A stretch of DNA of 64,000 nt, taken from positions 1 to 64,000 of the forward strand of contig JAFKER010000009.1 in the NCBI GenBank assembly GCA_017308595.1, written 5' to 3'. Each line of letters begins with the position of its first letter. The first letter of the stretch is position 1. The position numbers and the translations under genes are program-made. This DNA is from Afipia sp. (lineage in GTDB: Bacteria > Pseudomonadota > Alphaproteobacteria > Rhizobiales > Xanthobacteraceae). The notes beneath the pieces are model-generated. The model did not search any database, had not been told where the DNA came from, and saw nothing but the letters and a program-made list of their open reading frames with translations. This document shows, piece after piece, positions 1 to 9,197 of this stretch.

Positions 1-47
1 TCAAAGACCGGGAGCGGGCATTCCTCCAATGACGGCAGGGAGATCGG

Positions 48-686
48 TTAGTCCCTAGGCCGGCCCGCTCGGACGGCCTCGACAATGTCGATGGCGGCCC
101 GGACGCCGCTCTCTATATCCAACTGAGAGTTATCCAGCAAGTATGCATCTGAGGCGGCTTTTAAAGGCGCCGCGGCCCTGTTCCGGTCGCGTTCGTCGCG
201 CTTGAGGATGTCGGCCAGCACCGCAGCCTCATCCGCCGCCTCACCTCTGCCAAGAGCCTCCAGCGTCCGCCGGCGGGCGCGGACATGGGGGTCGGCCACG
301 ACGAAGATCTTCACATCGGCATCCGGGCAGATCACGGTTCCAATATCGCGGCCATCCAGCACCGCTCCCGGCGGGTCGGCGGCAAACTGACGCTGGAAAT
401 TGACCAATACTTCCCGAACCTTGGGGATGGCGGAGACAACTGAAGCGGCGTCCCCCACTTTCTGGGTCTTCAGCACCGGATTGCCGAACTTCTCCGGGTC
501 CAGCTCCATGGCAGCGGCAACGGCCAGCGCCTCGTTGCCCAGGTCAAAGCCAGCTTCGAGCAGGGCAAAGGCCACCGCGCGATAAATCACCCCGGTATCC
601 AGATGACGGTAGCCGTAGTGATGGGCCAGGCGCTTGCCGAGCGTGCCCTTGCCCGATGCCGCTGGACCGTCGATGGCGATAATCAT
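48..686 (-). CDS. cmk: Cytidylate kinase
   Basis: Phosphorylates CMP and dCMP to the diphosphates in the cytosol, feeding CTP and dCTP synthesis. The 212-residue product opens with the nucleotide-binding loop GPAASGKGT (residues 6-14) and carries the family's conserved LDGRDIGT segment in mid-protein; the length is normal for the family. Its ATG overlaps the aroA stop (ATGA at 683-686), so the two are probably translationally coupled. In related genomes rpsA follows cmk, which would lie just off the left edge; this is inference, since only 47 bases remain. Confidence 0.96.
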   Translation of the reverse strand: MIIAIDGPAASGKGTLGKRLAHHYGYRHLDTGVIYRAVAFALLEAGFDLGNEALAVAAAMELDPEKFGNPVLKTQKVGDAASVVSAIPKVREVLVNFQRQFAADPPGAVLDGRDIGTVICPDADVKIFVVADPHVRARRRTLEALGRGEAADEAAVLADILKRDERDRNRAAAPLKAASDAYLLDNSQLDIESGVRAAIDIVEAVRAGRPRD

Positions 687-2020
687 GAGAAATCCGCTCC
701 CAGGCCGCGCATCATCGGAATGAAGTCCGGGAAGCTCGTGGCGATAAAGCCGGTGTCGTCGATCTTCACCGGCGCATCGGATGCCGTGCCCATCACCAGC
801 GCAGACATCGCAATGCGATGGTCCATGTGCGTGGCGACAAGACCGCCGCCGGGCACATGCCCCTTGCCATTGACGATCATGTCGTCGCCGGAAATCTCCA
901 CCTCAACGCCGTTGACGCGCAGCATTGCCGCTGTCGCTTCAAGGCGATCGGATTCTTTCACGCGCAATTCCTGAAGACCGCGCATGGTTGTGGTGCCTTC
1001 TGCAAATGCTGCAGCGACAGCAAGCACGAGATATTCGTCGATCATCGACGGCGCGCGTTCCGGCGGCACCGTGACGCCGCGAAGTTGCGACGCGCGCACG
1101 CGAAACTGTGCCATCGGCTCGCCGGCATCACCGCGCAGGTGGCTTTCCTCGATCGAAGCGCCCATTTCGCGCAATGTCGTGAAAAGCCCTGTGCGCAAGG
1201 GATTTGTCATGATGTCGGTCAATGTGACGTCGGAGTCGGGCACGATCAGTGCAGCCACGATCGGGAAGGCGGCGGATGACGGATCGGCAGGCACAACGAC
1301 GTTGGCGCCGTGCAATTCAGGCTGACCGGTGAGCGCAATCCGGCGGCCGTGGGCGCCTTCGTTCGTCGTGACGATGTCCGCGCCGAAATGCGCCAGCATC
1401 AGTTCGGTATGATCGCGGCTGGCTTCATTCTCAATGACGGTGGTGATGCCGGGCGCGGACAATCCCGCCAGCAGCACCGCCGACTTGATCTGCGCCGACG
1501 CCACGGGCGTGCGGTACGTCACCGGGATAGGGTCGCGCGCGCCCAGCAGCGTCATCGGCAGGCGGCCGCTGTCACCGCTTGAGGTCACCTTCGCGCCCAT
1601 CAATTCGAGCGGGTCCAGAATCCGGCGCATGGGCCGGCTGCGCAGGGACGCGTCGCCGTCGAACGTCGCCGCGACCGGGCATCCCGCCACGGCGCCCATG
1701 GAAAGGCGGCACCCGGTGCCGCTGTTGCCGAAATCGAGCGGTGCGTCGGGTGCCTTGAAGCCCCCGACCCCGACCCCGCGAACCGACCAGGCACCCTCAC
1801 CGGTCCGCTCGACCTTCGCCCCGAGCGCGGCCATGGCCTTGGCGGTGTTGAGGACGTCCTCCCCCTCCAGAAGTCCCGAAATCCGGGTTTCCCCGACCGC
1901 CAAAGCGCCCAGAATCAAGGCCCGGTGGGAGATGGACTTGTCGCCCGGCACGCGGACACGGCCGCTGAGCGGGCCCGCGGAGCGCGATTCCAGCGGGGTT
2001 GGGGTGGTGGAATGGGTCAA
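683..2020 (-). CDS. aroA: 3-phosphoshikimate 1-carboxyvinyltransferase (EPSP synthase), class II-like
   Basis: Makes EPSP from shikimate-3-phosphate and phosphoenolpyruvate in aromatic amino-acid synthesis. The 445-residue protein has the substrate-binding [15 protein letters not shown] segment (from about residue 26) and [12 protein letters not shown] (about 98-109), a layout like the class II enzymes typified by CP4. At the position where CP4 carries Ala100, this protein has Gly101. Translation appears to start at a TTG (2018-2020) with GAGGGA upstream; no in-frame ATG gives a full N-terminus. It is the first gene of an aroA-cmk operon and diverges from the gene at 2174. Confidence 0.96.
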   Translation of the reverse strand: MTHSTTPTPLESRSAGPLSGRVRVPGDKSISHRALILGALAVGETRISGLLEGEDVLNTAKAMAALGAKVERTGEGAWSVRGVGVGGFKAPDAPLDFGNSGTGCRLSMGAVAGCPVAATFDGDASLRSRPMRRILDPLELMGAKVTSSGDSGRLPMTLLGARDPIPVTYRTPVASAQIKSAVLLAGLSAPGITTVIENEASRDHTELMLAHFGADIVTTNEGAHGRRIALTGQPELHGANVVVPADPSSAAFPIVAALIVPDSDVTLTDIMTNPLRTGLFTTLREMGASIEESHLRGDAGEPMAQFRVRASQLRGVTVPPERAPSMIDEYLVLAVAAAFAEGTTTMRGLQELRVKESDRLEATAAMLRVNGVEVEISGDDMIVNGKGHVPGGGLVATHMDHRIAMSALVMGTASDAPVKIDDTGFIATSFPDFIPMMRGLGADFS

Positions 2021-2105
2021 GATGGCATTTCCCTCAATTCAGCCGGGCTCCTACCACGGGGTTTGCAGGACGTCACGGGCCGGTCATTTATCCGCCAAAC
2101 CGCTA

Positions 2106-2134
2106 TTGACAGCGGCGGTGCAACTAGCCAAGTG
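2106..2134 (+). promoter_or_regulatory. Candidate sigma-70 promoter for the 2174 gene
   Basis: A perfect TTGACA lies at 2106-2111, about 60 bases before the GTG start at 2174. The -10 region about 17 bases further on is poorly conserved, so the call rests mainly on the -35 hexamer and its position in the divergent gap. Confidence 0.3.
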
Positions 2135-2173
2135 AAGCACCGCTTTTTCAAGACATCCTCAGGACTATAAACC

Positions 2174-2590
2174 GTGGCCAAAGCCGATCTCGGAACCAAG
2201 CGCATTTGCCCGACCACGGGCAAAAAGTTCTATGACCTCAACAAGAACCCCGTGATTTCGCCGTATACCGGGGAGATCGTGCCGATCGCTCCGGTTCCGC
2301 CGCCGCGCACCCGCGCGGATGCAGCTGCACGGGCCGCCGCCGCCAACGCCTCGAGCATCGTGCCGGAGCCCGCCGAGGCGGAAGAATTGGTTTCGCTGGA
2401 AGAGGCCGATGCCGAGGAGAACACCGGCAAGGTCAAGGCTGTGATGCCGGAGTCCGAGGACGATATCGAGGTCGATGAGACCCTCGATGACGACGATGAT
2501 GATGATTCGACCTTCATCGCCGAGGACGAAGAAGACGATGAAGACGTCACCGACATCATTGGCGACGTCTCCGGCGATGAAGAGACTTGA
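2174..2590 (+). CDS. TIGR02300 family acidic protein (FYDLN domain)
   Basis: A 138-residue protein whose N-terminus carries the family signature GKKFYDLNKNP (residues 16-26). The C-terminal half is extremely acidic, with Asp/Glu runs from about residue 65 onward. The family is widespread in alphaproteobacteria and its function is unknown; the acidic tail suggests binding to a basic partner or metal, but that is inference. The start is GTG at 2174. It is a single-gene unit closed by a hairpin at its stop codon. Confidence 0.9.
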   Translation: MAKADLGTKRICPTTGKKFYDLNKNPVISPYTGEIVPIAPVPPPRTRADAAARAAAANASSIVPEPAEAEELVSLEEADAEENTGKVKAVMPESEDDIEVDETLDDDDDDDSTFIAEDEEDDEDVTDIIGDVSGDEET

Positions 2591-2615
2591 GATAAGTTCT
2601 CAAGTGTGATTTTTG
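2586..2615 (+). terminator. Rho-independent terminator of the 2174 gene
   Basis: A perfect 7-bp stem (CTTGAGA 2586-2592 with TCTCAAG 2598-2604, loop TAAGT) includes the stop codon and is followed by TGTGATTTTT. A second strong palindrome follows at 2626-2647 (10-bp stem, 2-base loop). Confidence 0.65.
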
Positions 2616-2722
2616 GCGCGTATTCGCGAAGCGGACATCCGCTTCGCGTTCAAGCCGGACCGGTTTGATACGCGTACTTGATGCGCAAGACGCTGCACTC
2701 CCCAAAGTGCAGCGAGGTGTTC

Positions 2723-2798
<76 letters not shown>

Positions 2799-2803
2799 AC
2801 CTT

Positions 2804-2820
2804 CGCAGGCGAGGCCTGCG
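2804..2820 (+). terminator. Hairpin downstream of tRNA-Ala
   Basis: CGCAGGC (2804-2810) and GCCTGCG (2814-2820) form a perfect 7-bp stem with a GAG loop six bases after the tRNA end. There is no T-run, so it may be a processing or weak termination structure. The rest of 2821-3019 shows nothing else I can name. Confidence 0.35.
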
Positions 2821-3019
2821 TCACACGACACACGCGTCGCTCCACCGACCACTGCATCAATGTATCCGTTCGCTCACTGAACAACGCGGCGCTGCAGCAT
2901 GCGTGTGCGCATGGATGCCACACGGCCGCGATATTGACGGCGCGTCGCGAATTCTTCCAATGTGATGGCGCGCTGCAGCCTGCGGCGTCATTTCAATTCG
3001 CTGATCGAAGGTTGATCCC

Positions 3020-4222
3020 ATGACATCTCAAACCGCGACCGGTGCGATGGCCGGACTGCGCGTCGTCGATCTGACGCGCGTGCTCGGCGGTCCGTACTGC
3101 ACGCAGATTCTTGCTGACCATGGCGCGGACGTTGTGAAAGTCGAGCCGCCTGCGGGTGACGAGACCCGCGACTGGGGCCCTCCGTTCCACGACGACGACG
3201 CGGCCTATTTCATCGGCACTAATCGCAACAAGCGCTCTGTGGGCCTCGACCTCGCATCCGAGGGCGGCCGCACCGTGCTGATGAAGATGCTCGAAACCGC
3301 TGACGTGCTGATCGAAAACTTCAAGCCAGGCACGCTCGACAAATGGGGCATCGGCAACGATTTCCTGCGCGCGAAATTCCCCAGGCTGATTCACTGCCGC
3401 ATCTCCGGCTTTGGCGGTGACGGACCACACGGCGGACATCCCGGCTACGATGCAATCATCCAGTCCATGGTCGGTTTGATGGCATCGACCGGATCGCAGG
3501 AGAGTGGCCCCACGCGCATCGGTGTCGCGCTGGTCGATATGTCGACGGGTCTCTATGCGGCGGTCGGAATCCTGATGGCGCTCGCGGAGCGGGCCAAATC
3601 CGGCAAAGGGCAGTTTCTCGAAACGACGCTCTATGAGACCGGCCTTGCCATCATGCACCCGCATACCGCCAACTACTTCATGCACGGCAAACCGCCGGCG
3701 CTGACCGGAAACGAGCATCCGAATCTGGTTCCCTACGCGGTGTTTCCGGCACGCGACGGCAACATCTTCATGGGCGTCGGCAATGACGGCACCTTCCGCA
3801 AGCTGATGAAGGAGTTGGGGCGGCCTGAATTGGGCACCGATCCGCGCTTCGCGCGCAACCGCGATCGCATTGCCCATCGCGATGAGCTGCGCGCCGTGCT
3901 TGTCGACATCCTCAAGGATTTCGACAGCGAGCCGCTGTGCCGCCGCCTGCTCGCCGCCGGACTTCCGGCCGGTCCCGTGCAATCGATCGACAAAGCCTTG
4001 TCCAACGAGCACACCAAGGCTCGCGGCGATGTGATCGCGAAAGACTGGTACAAAGGCGTCGCCTCGCCGATCCGGTTCGACCGGACCAAGGCCAGCCTGC
4101 GCCATGTGCCGCCGAAATTCGCCCAGCACACCGACGAAATCCTGGGCGAGTTCGGTTATTCGGCAAAGGAGATTGCTGATCTTAAAGCGGCCGGCGTGGT
4201 CGTTGAGCAACGCAAGCGCTGA
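3020..4222 (+). CDS. CoA-transferase family III (CaiB/BaiF)
   Basis: A 400-residue cytosolic enzyme of the formyl-CoA/carnitine CoA-transferase family, which moves CoA between acyl acids through an aspartyl-CoA intermediate. Visible family marks are the N-terminal GLRVVDLTRVLGGPY, the RNKRSVGLDL segment, and the likely catalytic Asp at about residue 173 in GVALVDMSTG. Length is typical. It stands alone between tRNA-Ala and the ugp operon and has its own terminator. The substrate cannot be read from sequence; succinyl-CoA-dependent acyl transfer is the commonest role. Confidence 0.9.
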   Translation: MTSQTATGAMAGLRVVDLTRVLGGPYCTQILADHGADVVKVEPPAGDETRDWGPPFHDDDAAYFIGTNRNKRSVGLDLASEGGRTVLMKMLETADVLIENFKPGTLDKWGIGNDFLRAKFPRLIHCRISGFGGDGPHGGHPGYDAIIQSMVGLMASTGSQESGPTRIGVALVDMSTGLYAAVGILMALAERAKSGKGQFLETTLYETGLAIMHPHTANYFMHGKPPALTGNEHPNLVPYAVFPARDGNIFMGVGNDGTFRKLMKELGRPELGTDPRFARNRDRIAHRDELRAVLVDILKDFDSEPLCRRLLAAGLPAGPVQSIDKALSNEHTKARGDVIAKDWYKGVASPIRFDRTKASLRHVPPKFAQHTDEILGEFGYSAKEIADLKAAGVVVEQRKR

Positions 4223-4246
4223 CGCCAACGCAAAACTGCGAATATC

Positions 4247-4284
4247 CGGGCGACGGTCATCACGGCCGCCGCCCGTTTTCTTTT
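4247..4284 (+). terminator. Rho-independent terminator of the CoA-transferase gene
   Basis: CGGGCG (4247-4252) pairs with CGCCCG (4270-4275), with further inner pairing of the CGG and CCG bases, and is followed by TTTTCTTTT. Confidence 0.65.
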
Positions 4285-4359
4285 GCCGACCGGAATTCGC
4301 GTGGTACTCCGACTCATTTAGGGCTTCCCTCAGGCGACCCTCCCCGCTTACCATCGCCG

Positions 4360-4390
4360 CCGTCACCGGCACGTCATCCGGCGCTGTTAC
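4360..4390 (+). promoter_or_regulatory. Possible Pho box before the ugp operon
   Basis: CCGTCAC (4360-4366), four bases, then ACGTCAT (4371-4377) match the CTGTCAT-N4-CTGTCAT PhoB box at 5 of 7 each with the right 11-base period. A third, shifted CTGTTAC follows at 4384. ugp operons are PhoB-controlled in enterics and several rhizobia, which makes this plausible but not proven. Confidence 0.35.
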
Positions 4391-4428
4391 CGCGCAAAGA
4401 TGATGACGGCTTTCTGGGAGAACCATTG

Positions 4429-5754
4429 ATGACACGTCGCCAGATCGGCTTGCAGGCTGTCTTGGGCCTGGCAGCTTCCACCTTTTTTGCTTTCGCAACT
4501 CCTGCCCAAGCGGTTACCGAGATCCAGTGGTGGCACGCCATGACCGGCGGCAACAACGATATCGTCAACAAGCTGGCAGCGGATTTCAACGCTTCGCAAA
4601 CCGACTACAAGGTCGTTCCCACCTTCAAGGGCAGCTATCCGGACACGATGAACGCGGGTATTGCCGCGTTCCGCGCCGGCAACGCACCGCATATCATCCA
4701 GGTGTTTGAGGTCGGTACTGCAACCATGATGAGCGCCACCGGTGCAATCAAGCCGGTCTACCAGCTCATGAAGGATGCGAACGAACCGTTCGATCCGAAG
4801 GCTTATCTGCCGGCGATCACCGGTTACTATTCGACGGCGAAGGGCGACATGCTGTCATTCCCCTTCAATTCCTCGTCGATGGTGATGTGGGTCAATCTCG
4901 ACGCGTTAAAAAAAGCCAACATCGCGGAGATTCCGAAAACCTGGCCGCAGGTCTTCGACGCTGCGAAGAAGCTGAAAGCCGCGGGTCATGCGACCTGCGG
5001 ATTCTCCAATGCGTGGGCGACCTGGGCGCATATCGAGCAGTTCTCGGCCTGGCACAATGTCGCCATCGGCACCAAAGCCAACGGTCTCGACGGTTTTGAC
5101 ACGGTCTTGAAGTTCAACTCTCCGCTGCACATCAAGCACCTGCAAAACCTGATCGACCTTCAGAAAGACAAGACCTACGACTATGCCGGGCGGACCAATG
5201 CCGGTGAAGCCCGGTTCGGCTCAGGCGAGTGTCCGATCTTCCTGACATCGTCGGGCTATTACGCCACCGCCAAGAGCACGGCGAAATTCGCCTTCACCTC
5301 GGCCCCGATGCCGTACTATCCGGACGTTGCCGGCGCGCCGCAGAACTCAATCATCGGCGGCGCCTCGCTGTGGGTGATGGGCGGCAAGAAGCCAGACGAA
5401 TATAAGGGCGTTGCCAAGTTCTTCACATTCCTCTCCGACACCGACCGTCAGGCCAGGCTGCATCAGGAATCGGGCTATCTGCCGATCACCAAGGCGGCCT
5501 ATGAGAAAACAAAGGCCGACGGCTTCTATGAGAAAAATCCGACGCTGCAGACGCCGCTGAAGGAACTCACCAACAAGGAGCCGACCGAAAACTCGCGGGG
5601 CCTGCGCTTCGGCAACATGGTGCAGATGCGCGACATCTGGGCGGAGGAAATGGAAGCCGCGCTCGCGGGCCAGAAATCCGCCAAGGACGCGCTCGACTCG
5701 GCCGTCAGCCGCGGCAACGCCATGCTGCGAACGTTCGAGAAGACCGCGAAGTAA
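4429..5754 (+). CDS. ugpB: Glycerol-3-phosphate ABC transporter, periplasmic binding protein
   Basis: A 441-residue solute-binding protein that delivers sn-glycerol-3-phosphate (or its diesters) to the UgpAE permease. Residues 1-28 form a signal peptide ending ATPAQA; the mature protein begins with VTEIQWWHAMTGG, the typical start of this family, followed by the FKGSYPDTMNAGIAAFRAG region. I chose ATG 4429 over TTG 4426 because GGGAG at 4416-4420 is then properly spaced. First gene of the operon ugpB-VOC-ugpA-ugpE-ugpC. Confidence 0.94.
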   Translation: MTRRQIGLQAVLGLAASTFFAFATPAQAVTEIQWWHAMTGGNNDIVNKLAADFNASQTDYKVVPTFKGSYPDTMNAGIAAFRAGNAPHIIQVFEVGTATMMSATGAIKPVYQLMKDANEPFDPKAYLPAITGYYSTAKGDMLSFPFNSSSMVMWVNLDALKKANIAEIPKTWPQVFDAAKKLKAAGHATCGFSNAWATWAHIEQFSAWHNVAIGTKANGLDGFDTVLKFNSPLHIKHLQNLIDLQKDKTYDYAGRTNAGEARFGSGECPIFLTSSGYYATAKSTAKFAFTSAPMPYYPDVAGAPQNSIIGGASLWVMGGKKPDEYKGVAKFFTFLSDTDRQARLHQESGYLPITKAAYEKTKADGFYEKNPTLQTPLKELTNKEPTENSRGLRFGNMVQMRDIWAEEMEAALAGQKSAKDALDSAVSRGNAMLRTFEKTAK

Positions 5755-5774
5755 AGCTGCGGAGCGCGGCGACC

Positions 5775-6173
5775 ATGAAACTGACCGCGCTGATCCCGAT
5801 GTTGAGCGTGCGTTACCTGCAAAGGAGCATCGCATTCTATCGGGATCGGCTCGGTTTTCATGTCATCAACGCTTTCGGTGATCCCTCACCGAAATGGTGC
5901 ATGCTGGGGCGCGATGCCATCAAGCTCATGCTCAACGAGCCTCCCGCGGCGGAAACGGACGCCCTGTCACCGCAAGCCAAAGACTTTCAGGTTTACTATT
6001 TTTATCCTGAGGACGTCATTGCGCTTCACGAAGCATGGGCGCGCGACGGCTTGCCCGTGACAGATCTGCGCGTGACCGGGTATGGCATGAAAGAATTCGA
6101 ACTGCGCGACCCCGATAACTATTGGCTATGGTTTGGGCAGGAAACCGCCGATCCTCCGACGGTGCACGAGTGA
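5775..6173 (+). CDS. VOC (glyoxalase/bleomycin-resistance fold) protein inside the ugp operon
   Basis: A 132-residue single-module vicinal-oxygen-chelate protein: N-terminal IPMLSVRYLQRSIAFYRDRLGF and C-terminal ELRDPDNYWLWFGQ are standard family segments. The Glu in the C-terminal KEFELRDP stretch is where many members bind metal. It lies 20 bases after ugpB and 8 bases before ugpA on the same strand, so it is almost certainly co-transcribed with the transporter. The substrate is unknown; a role in handling a phosphorylated or electrophilic triose-type compound is speculative. Confidence 0.85.
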   Translation: MKLTALIPMLSVRYLQRSIAFYRDRLGFHVINAFGDPSPKWCMLGRDAIKLMLNEPPAAETDALSPQAKDFQVYYFYPEDVIALHEAWARDGLPVTDLRVTGYGMKEFELRDPDNYWLWFGQETADPPTVHE

Positions 6174-6181
6174 CGGTCTGA

Positions 6182-7063
6182 ATGGAAAAGTCGGCCACCT
6201 TCAACAACAGGCTGCTGCCCTACCTGCTGCTCGCGCCGCAGCTCGCGATCACTTTCATATTCTTTTACTGGCCCGCCAGTCAGGCGATGTGGCAATCCTT
6301 CCTGCGCGAGGACGCGTTCGGACTGACATCCCAGTTTGTCGGGCTTGAAAACTATCAAACGTTGTTTGCGCAGCCTGAATACTACAAGGCGATATGGGTC
6401 ACGGTGGTGTTCTCCACCCTGGTCGCATTTCTGTCGCTCAGCATCGCGCTGCTGTTCGCAACACAAGCCGACAAGAACCTGAAAGCAGCGCCCGCCTTCA
6501 AAACCTTCCTGATCTGGCCTTATGCCGTCGCGCCGGCCATCGCCGGCGTGCTGTGGATCTTCATGTTTCATCCTTCGCTCGGCACGCTGGCGCGGCCGCT
6601 GCGCGGTTTCGGTTTTGACTGGAATCCCCTGCTCAACGGCAACCACGCCATGACGCTGGTGGTGATGGCCGCGGTCTGGAAGCAGATTTCCTACAACTTC
6701 CTGTTCTTCCTTGCGGGCCTGCAATCGATCCCGAAAAGCGTGCTGGAAGCCAGTGCGATCGACGGAGCCGGTCCGCTGCGCCGATTCTGGACCATCGTGT
6801 TTCCGCTGCTCTCACCCACGACATTCTTCCTGCTGGTCGTAAATGTCGTCTATGTATTCTTCGACACGTTCGGCATCATCGACGCGGTGACAGGCGGCGG
6901 CCCGGCGGGCGCAACCACGACCATGGTCTACAAGGTTTATGCCGACGGACGCCTTGGCGGCGACCTCGGCGGCTCAGCCGCCCAATCGGTGGTGCTGATG
7001 GTCATTGTCATCGCACTGACCGCCGTGCAATTCCGCTATGTCGAACGCAAGGTGCAGTACTGA
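6182..7063 (+). CDS. ugpA: Glycerol-3-phosphate ABC transporter permease UgpA
   Basis: A 293-residue inner-membrane subunit with six predicted hydrophobic segments (first at about residues 12-32). The cytoplasmic EAA loop that docks the ATPase is visible as [14 protein letters not shown]. It forms a heterodimer with UgpE. Its stop codon overlaps the start of ugpE (TGATG at 7061-7065), a sign of translational coupling. Confidence 0.94.
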   Translation: MEKSATFNNRLLPYLLLAPQLAITFIFFYWPASQAMWQSFLREDAFGLTSQFVGLENYQTLFAQPEYYKAIWVTVVFSTLVAFLSLSIALLFATQADKNLKAAPAFKTFLIWPYAVAPAIAGVLWIFMFHPSLGTLARPLRGFGFDWNPLLNGNHAMTLVVMAAVWKQISYNFLFFLAGLQSIPKSVLEASAIDGAGPLRRFWTIVFPLLSPTTFFLLVVNVVYVFFDTFGIIDAVTGGGPAGATTTMVYKVYADGRLGGDLGGSAAQSVVLMVIVIALTAVQFRYVERKVQY

Positions 7064-7911
7064 TGGTCGAGCATCGTCCGCTGCGCGATTTCATCGCCTA
7101 TGCCATCCTCATCTTCGGCATTTTCATTGTCGTATTCCCGGTCTATCTCGCGCTGATCGCCTCCACACACGACGCCGCCACGGTGGTCACCGGACACATG
7201 CCGCTTTCTCCCGGCGGGCACACGCTGGAAAACTACTACCGCGCGATCTTCGTCGGCGGCACGCGAACCAGCCGCGAGCCCGTCGGTCAAATGCTGATGA
7301 ATTCATTCATCTCCGCGACCGGCATCGCGGTTGGAAAGATTTTCATTTCCATCCTCTCGGCCTTTGCGGTGGTGTATTTCCGCTTTCCGTTCCGCAAGAC
7401 CGCATTCTGGATCATCTTCGTCACACTGATGCTGCCGGTCGAGGTCCGCATCTATCCGACCTACAAGGTTGTTGCGGACCTGCACATGCTCGACACCTAT
7501 GCAGGCCTGATCTTGCCGCTGATCGCATCCGCGACGGGCACACTGCTGTTCCGGCAATTTTTCATGACCGTTCCGGAAGAGTTGCTGGAAGCGTCGAAGA
7601 TCGACGGTGCTGGGCCGTTTCGATTTTTCAAAGATACGTTGCTGCCGCTGTCGGTCACCACGATCGCCGCGCTGTTCGTGATCCAGTTCATCTACGGCTG
7701 GAATCAGTATCTTTGGCCGCTCCTGATCACCACGCAGGATTCGATGCAGACCATCGTGACCGGCATCAAGAAAATGCTCACCACCACGGACGAGCTTGCT
7801 GAGTGGCAACTGGCGATGGCCACCGCGATTCTTGCCATGCTGCCGCCGGTGGCTGTCGTTGTGTTCATGCAGCGGCTGTTCGTGCGCGGTCTTGTTGAAA
7901 CAGAAAAGTAG
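7063..7911 (+). CDS. ugpE: Glycerol-3-phosphate ABC transporter permease UgpE
   Basis: A 282-residue second permease subunit of the binding-protein-dependent transport family, with about six membrane segments and the EAA loop EASKIDGAGPFRFF. It overlaps ugpA by one base and is followed 25 bases later by ugpC, within the same operon. Confidence 0.94.
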   Translation: MVEHRPLRDFIAYAILIFGIFIVVFPVYLALIASTHDAATVVTGHMPLSPGGHTLENYYRAIFVGGTRTSREPVGQMLMNSFISATGIAVGKIFISILSAFAVVYFRFPFRKTAFWIIFVTLMLPVEVRIYPTYKVVADLHMLDTYAGLILPLIASATGTLLFRQFFMTVPEELLEASKIDGAGPFRFFKDTLLPLSVTTIAALFVIQFIYGWNQYLWPLLITTQDSMQTIVTGIKKMLTTTDELAEWQLAMATAILAMLPPVAVVVFMQRLFVRGLVETEK

Positions 7912-7936
7912 CTGCTGGAAGTTTTAAGGAACGAGC

Positions 7937-9037
7937 ATGTCGAATGTCGTCCTGCGCAATGTGAAGAAGACCTATCCCGGCGGCGTGGAAGCCATCAAGG
8001 GCATCAACTTCGAAGTCGGAGACGGACAGTTCTGCGTGCTGGTCGGACCAAGCGGCTGCGGAAAGTCCACGTTGCTGCGCATGGTGGCTGGTCTTGAAAC
8101 CATCACCAGCGGCGAAATCGACATTGGCGGACGCATCGTCAACCAGATCGAACCGGCGGATCGCGACATCGCCATGGTCTTCCAGAACTACGCGCTCTAT
8201 CCGCATATGAGCGTCTACAACAACATGGCCTACGGCCTGCGCAATCGCGGCACGCCGAAAGCGGAGATCGATACGCGGGTGCGCGAGGCCGCGCAGATTC
8301 TCGAAATCACGGCGATGCTGGAGCGCAAGCCGCGGCAACTGTCCGGCGGTCAACGCCAGCGCGTCGCCATGGGACGTGCCATTGTGCGCCAGCCGAAGGT
8401 ATTTCTGTTCGACGAGCCGCTGTCGAATCTCGACGCCAAGCTGCGCGTCGCCATGCGCGTGGAAATCCGCAAGCTGCAGCGCCGTCTCAAGACCACGTCG
8501 ATCTATGTCACCCATGACCAGATGGAGGCGATGACCCTCGCCGACATTCTTGTCGTGATGAATGCCGGACAGGTGGAGCAGATCGGCTCGCCGCTCGATA
8601 TCTATCGCAAACCGGCGACCACCTTTGTCGCGTCCTTTATCGGCGCGCCGCCGATGAACCTACTGCCGGTGGCAGCCAACGATCTCGGCGGATTGCTCGG
8701 TGCGCTGCAGATCAAGGTGCCCGGCGATGCCATTCTCGGAATTCGCCCCGAGGATTTCGCGCTGGCGGGAACGACAACGCCGGAGAGCCTGACGCTCGAT
8801 CTGACTGCAGATGCCATTGAGCGGGTCGGCGCCGAGACCTACGTTTACGGGACGCGGACGCGGGACGCTGCCGGGCCGGCGGTCAGCGCGAAACCGGGCG
8901 ACCTGGCACCGGGCGAGATCATTGTCCGGCTGCCCGGCGAGGCCGCACCCGCCATCGGCGAGCGCCTCAAGGTTTCGGCGGACCGCGGCAAGCTGCACCT
9001 GTTCAGCCCCGACGGCCGCAGCCGGATCGGCAGCTAG
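7937..9037 (+). CDS. ugpC: Glycerol-3-phosphate ABC transporter ATPase UgpC
   Basis: A 366-residue ABC ATPase of the MalK/UgpC type. Walker [10 protein letters not shown] (residues 37-45), the LSGGQRQRV signature, Walker B VFLFDEP and a switch His in YVTHDQ are all intact. The C-terminal third (from about 240) is the regulatory OB/TOBE domain with [12 protein letters not shown] precedes the ATG at suitable spacing. Last gene of the ugp operon. Confidence 0.95.
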   Translation: MSNVVLRNVKKTYPGGVEAIKGINFEVGDGQFCVLVGPSGCGKSTLLRMVAGLETITSGEIDIGGRIVNQIEPADRDIAMVFQNYALYPHMSVYNNMAYGLRNRGTPKAEIDTRVREAAQILEITAMLERKPRQLSGGQRQRVAMGRAIVRQPKVFLFDEPLSNLDAKLRVAMRVEIRKLQRRLKTTSIYVTHDQMEAMTLADILVVMNAGQVEQIGSPLDIYRKPATTFVASFIGAPPMNLLPVAANDLGGLLGALQIKVPGDAILGIRPEDFALAGTTTPESLTLDLTADAIERVGAETYVYGTRTRDAAGPAVSAKPGDLAPGEIIVRLPGEAAPAIGERLKVSADRGKLHLFSPDGRSRIGS

Positions 9038-9072
9038 CTGGATTCTCACCTGTTTACGGGACTTTAGGGGTG

Positions 9073-9101
9073 CTTGAACCCACAGGCATCGATCGCCATA
9101 T
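9073..9101 (+). promoter_or_regulatory. Sigma-32 (RpoH)-type promoter of the hsp20 gene
   Basis: -35 CTTGAAC (9073-9079), a 14-base spacer, and -10 CGCCATAT (9094-9101) match the classical RpoH consensus (CTTGAAA-N14-CCCCATNT) at 6 of 7 and at all but one specified -10 base. Transcription would start near 9108, giving a leader of about 87 bases that contains the thermometer below. Confidence 0.7.
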
Positions 9102-9107
9102 TTGTTC

Positions 9108-9197
9108 TAACCGGCCGGCCATAAGGCGACCGGGAACCCAGGAAGGAGCGCCGCAAGGGCTCCAACCCAAAGTCGCTTCGAGAGGACTTTGAGAATG
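9108..9197 (+). promoter_or_regulatory. ROSE-like RNA thermometer in the hsp20 5' leader
   Basis: The ribosome-binding site sits in a 3'-terminal hairpin: AAAGTC (9169-9174) pairs with GACTTT (9185-9190), a G at 9175 is left unpaired, and CTT (9176-9178) pairs with GAG (9182-9184). The TCGCT at 9173-9177 fits the U(U/C)GCU motif that defines ROSE elements, placed opposite the AGGA Shine-Dalgarno (9183-9186). A second hairpin upstream (GGAGC 9145-9149 with GCTCC 9159-9163) closes on a GCAA tetraloop. ROSE elements are known before rhizobial small heat-shock genes, which fits the neighbour here. Confidence 0.72.

Noticed and set aside
2993-4498. 501-residue open frame on the minus strand
   Set aside because: Antisense shadow of the CoA-transferase gene; its sequence has no family features and high-GC third-position bias explains it.
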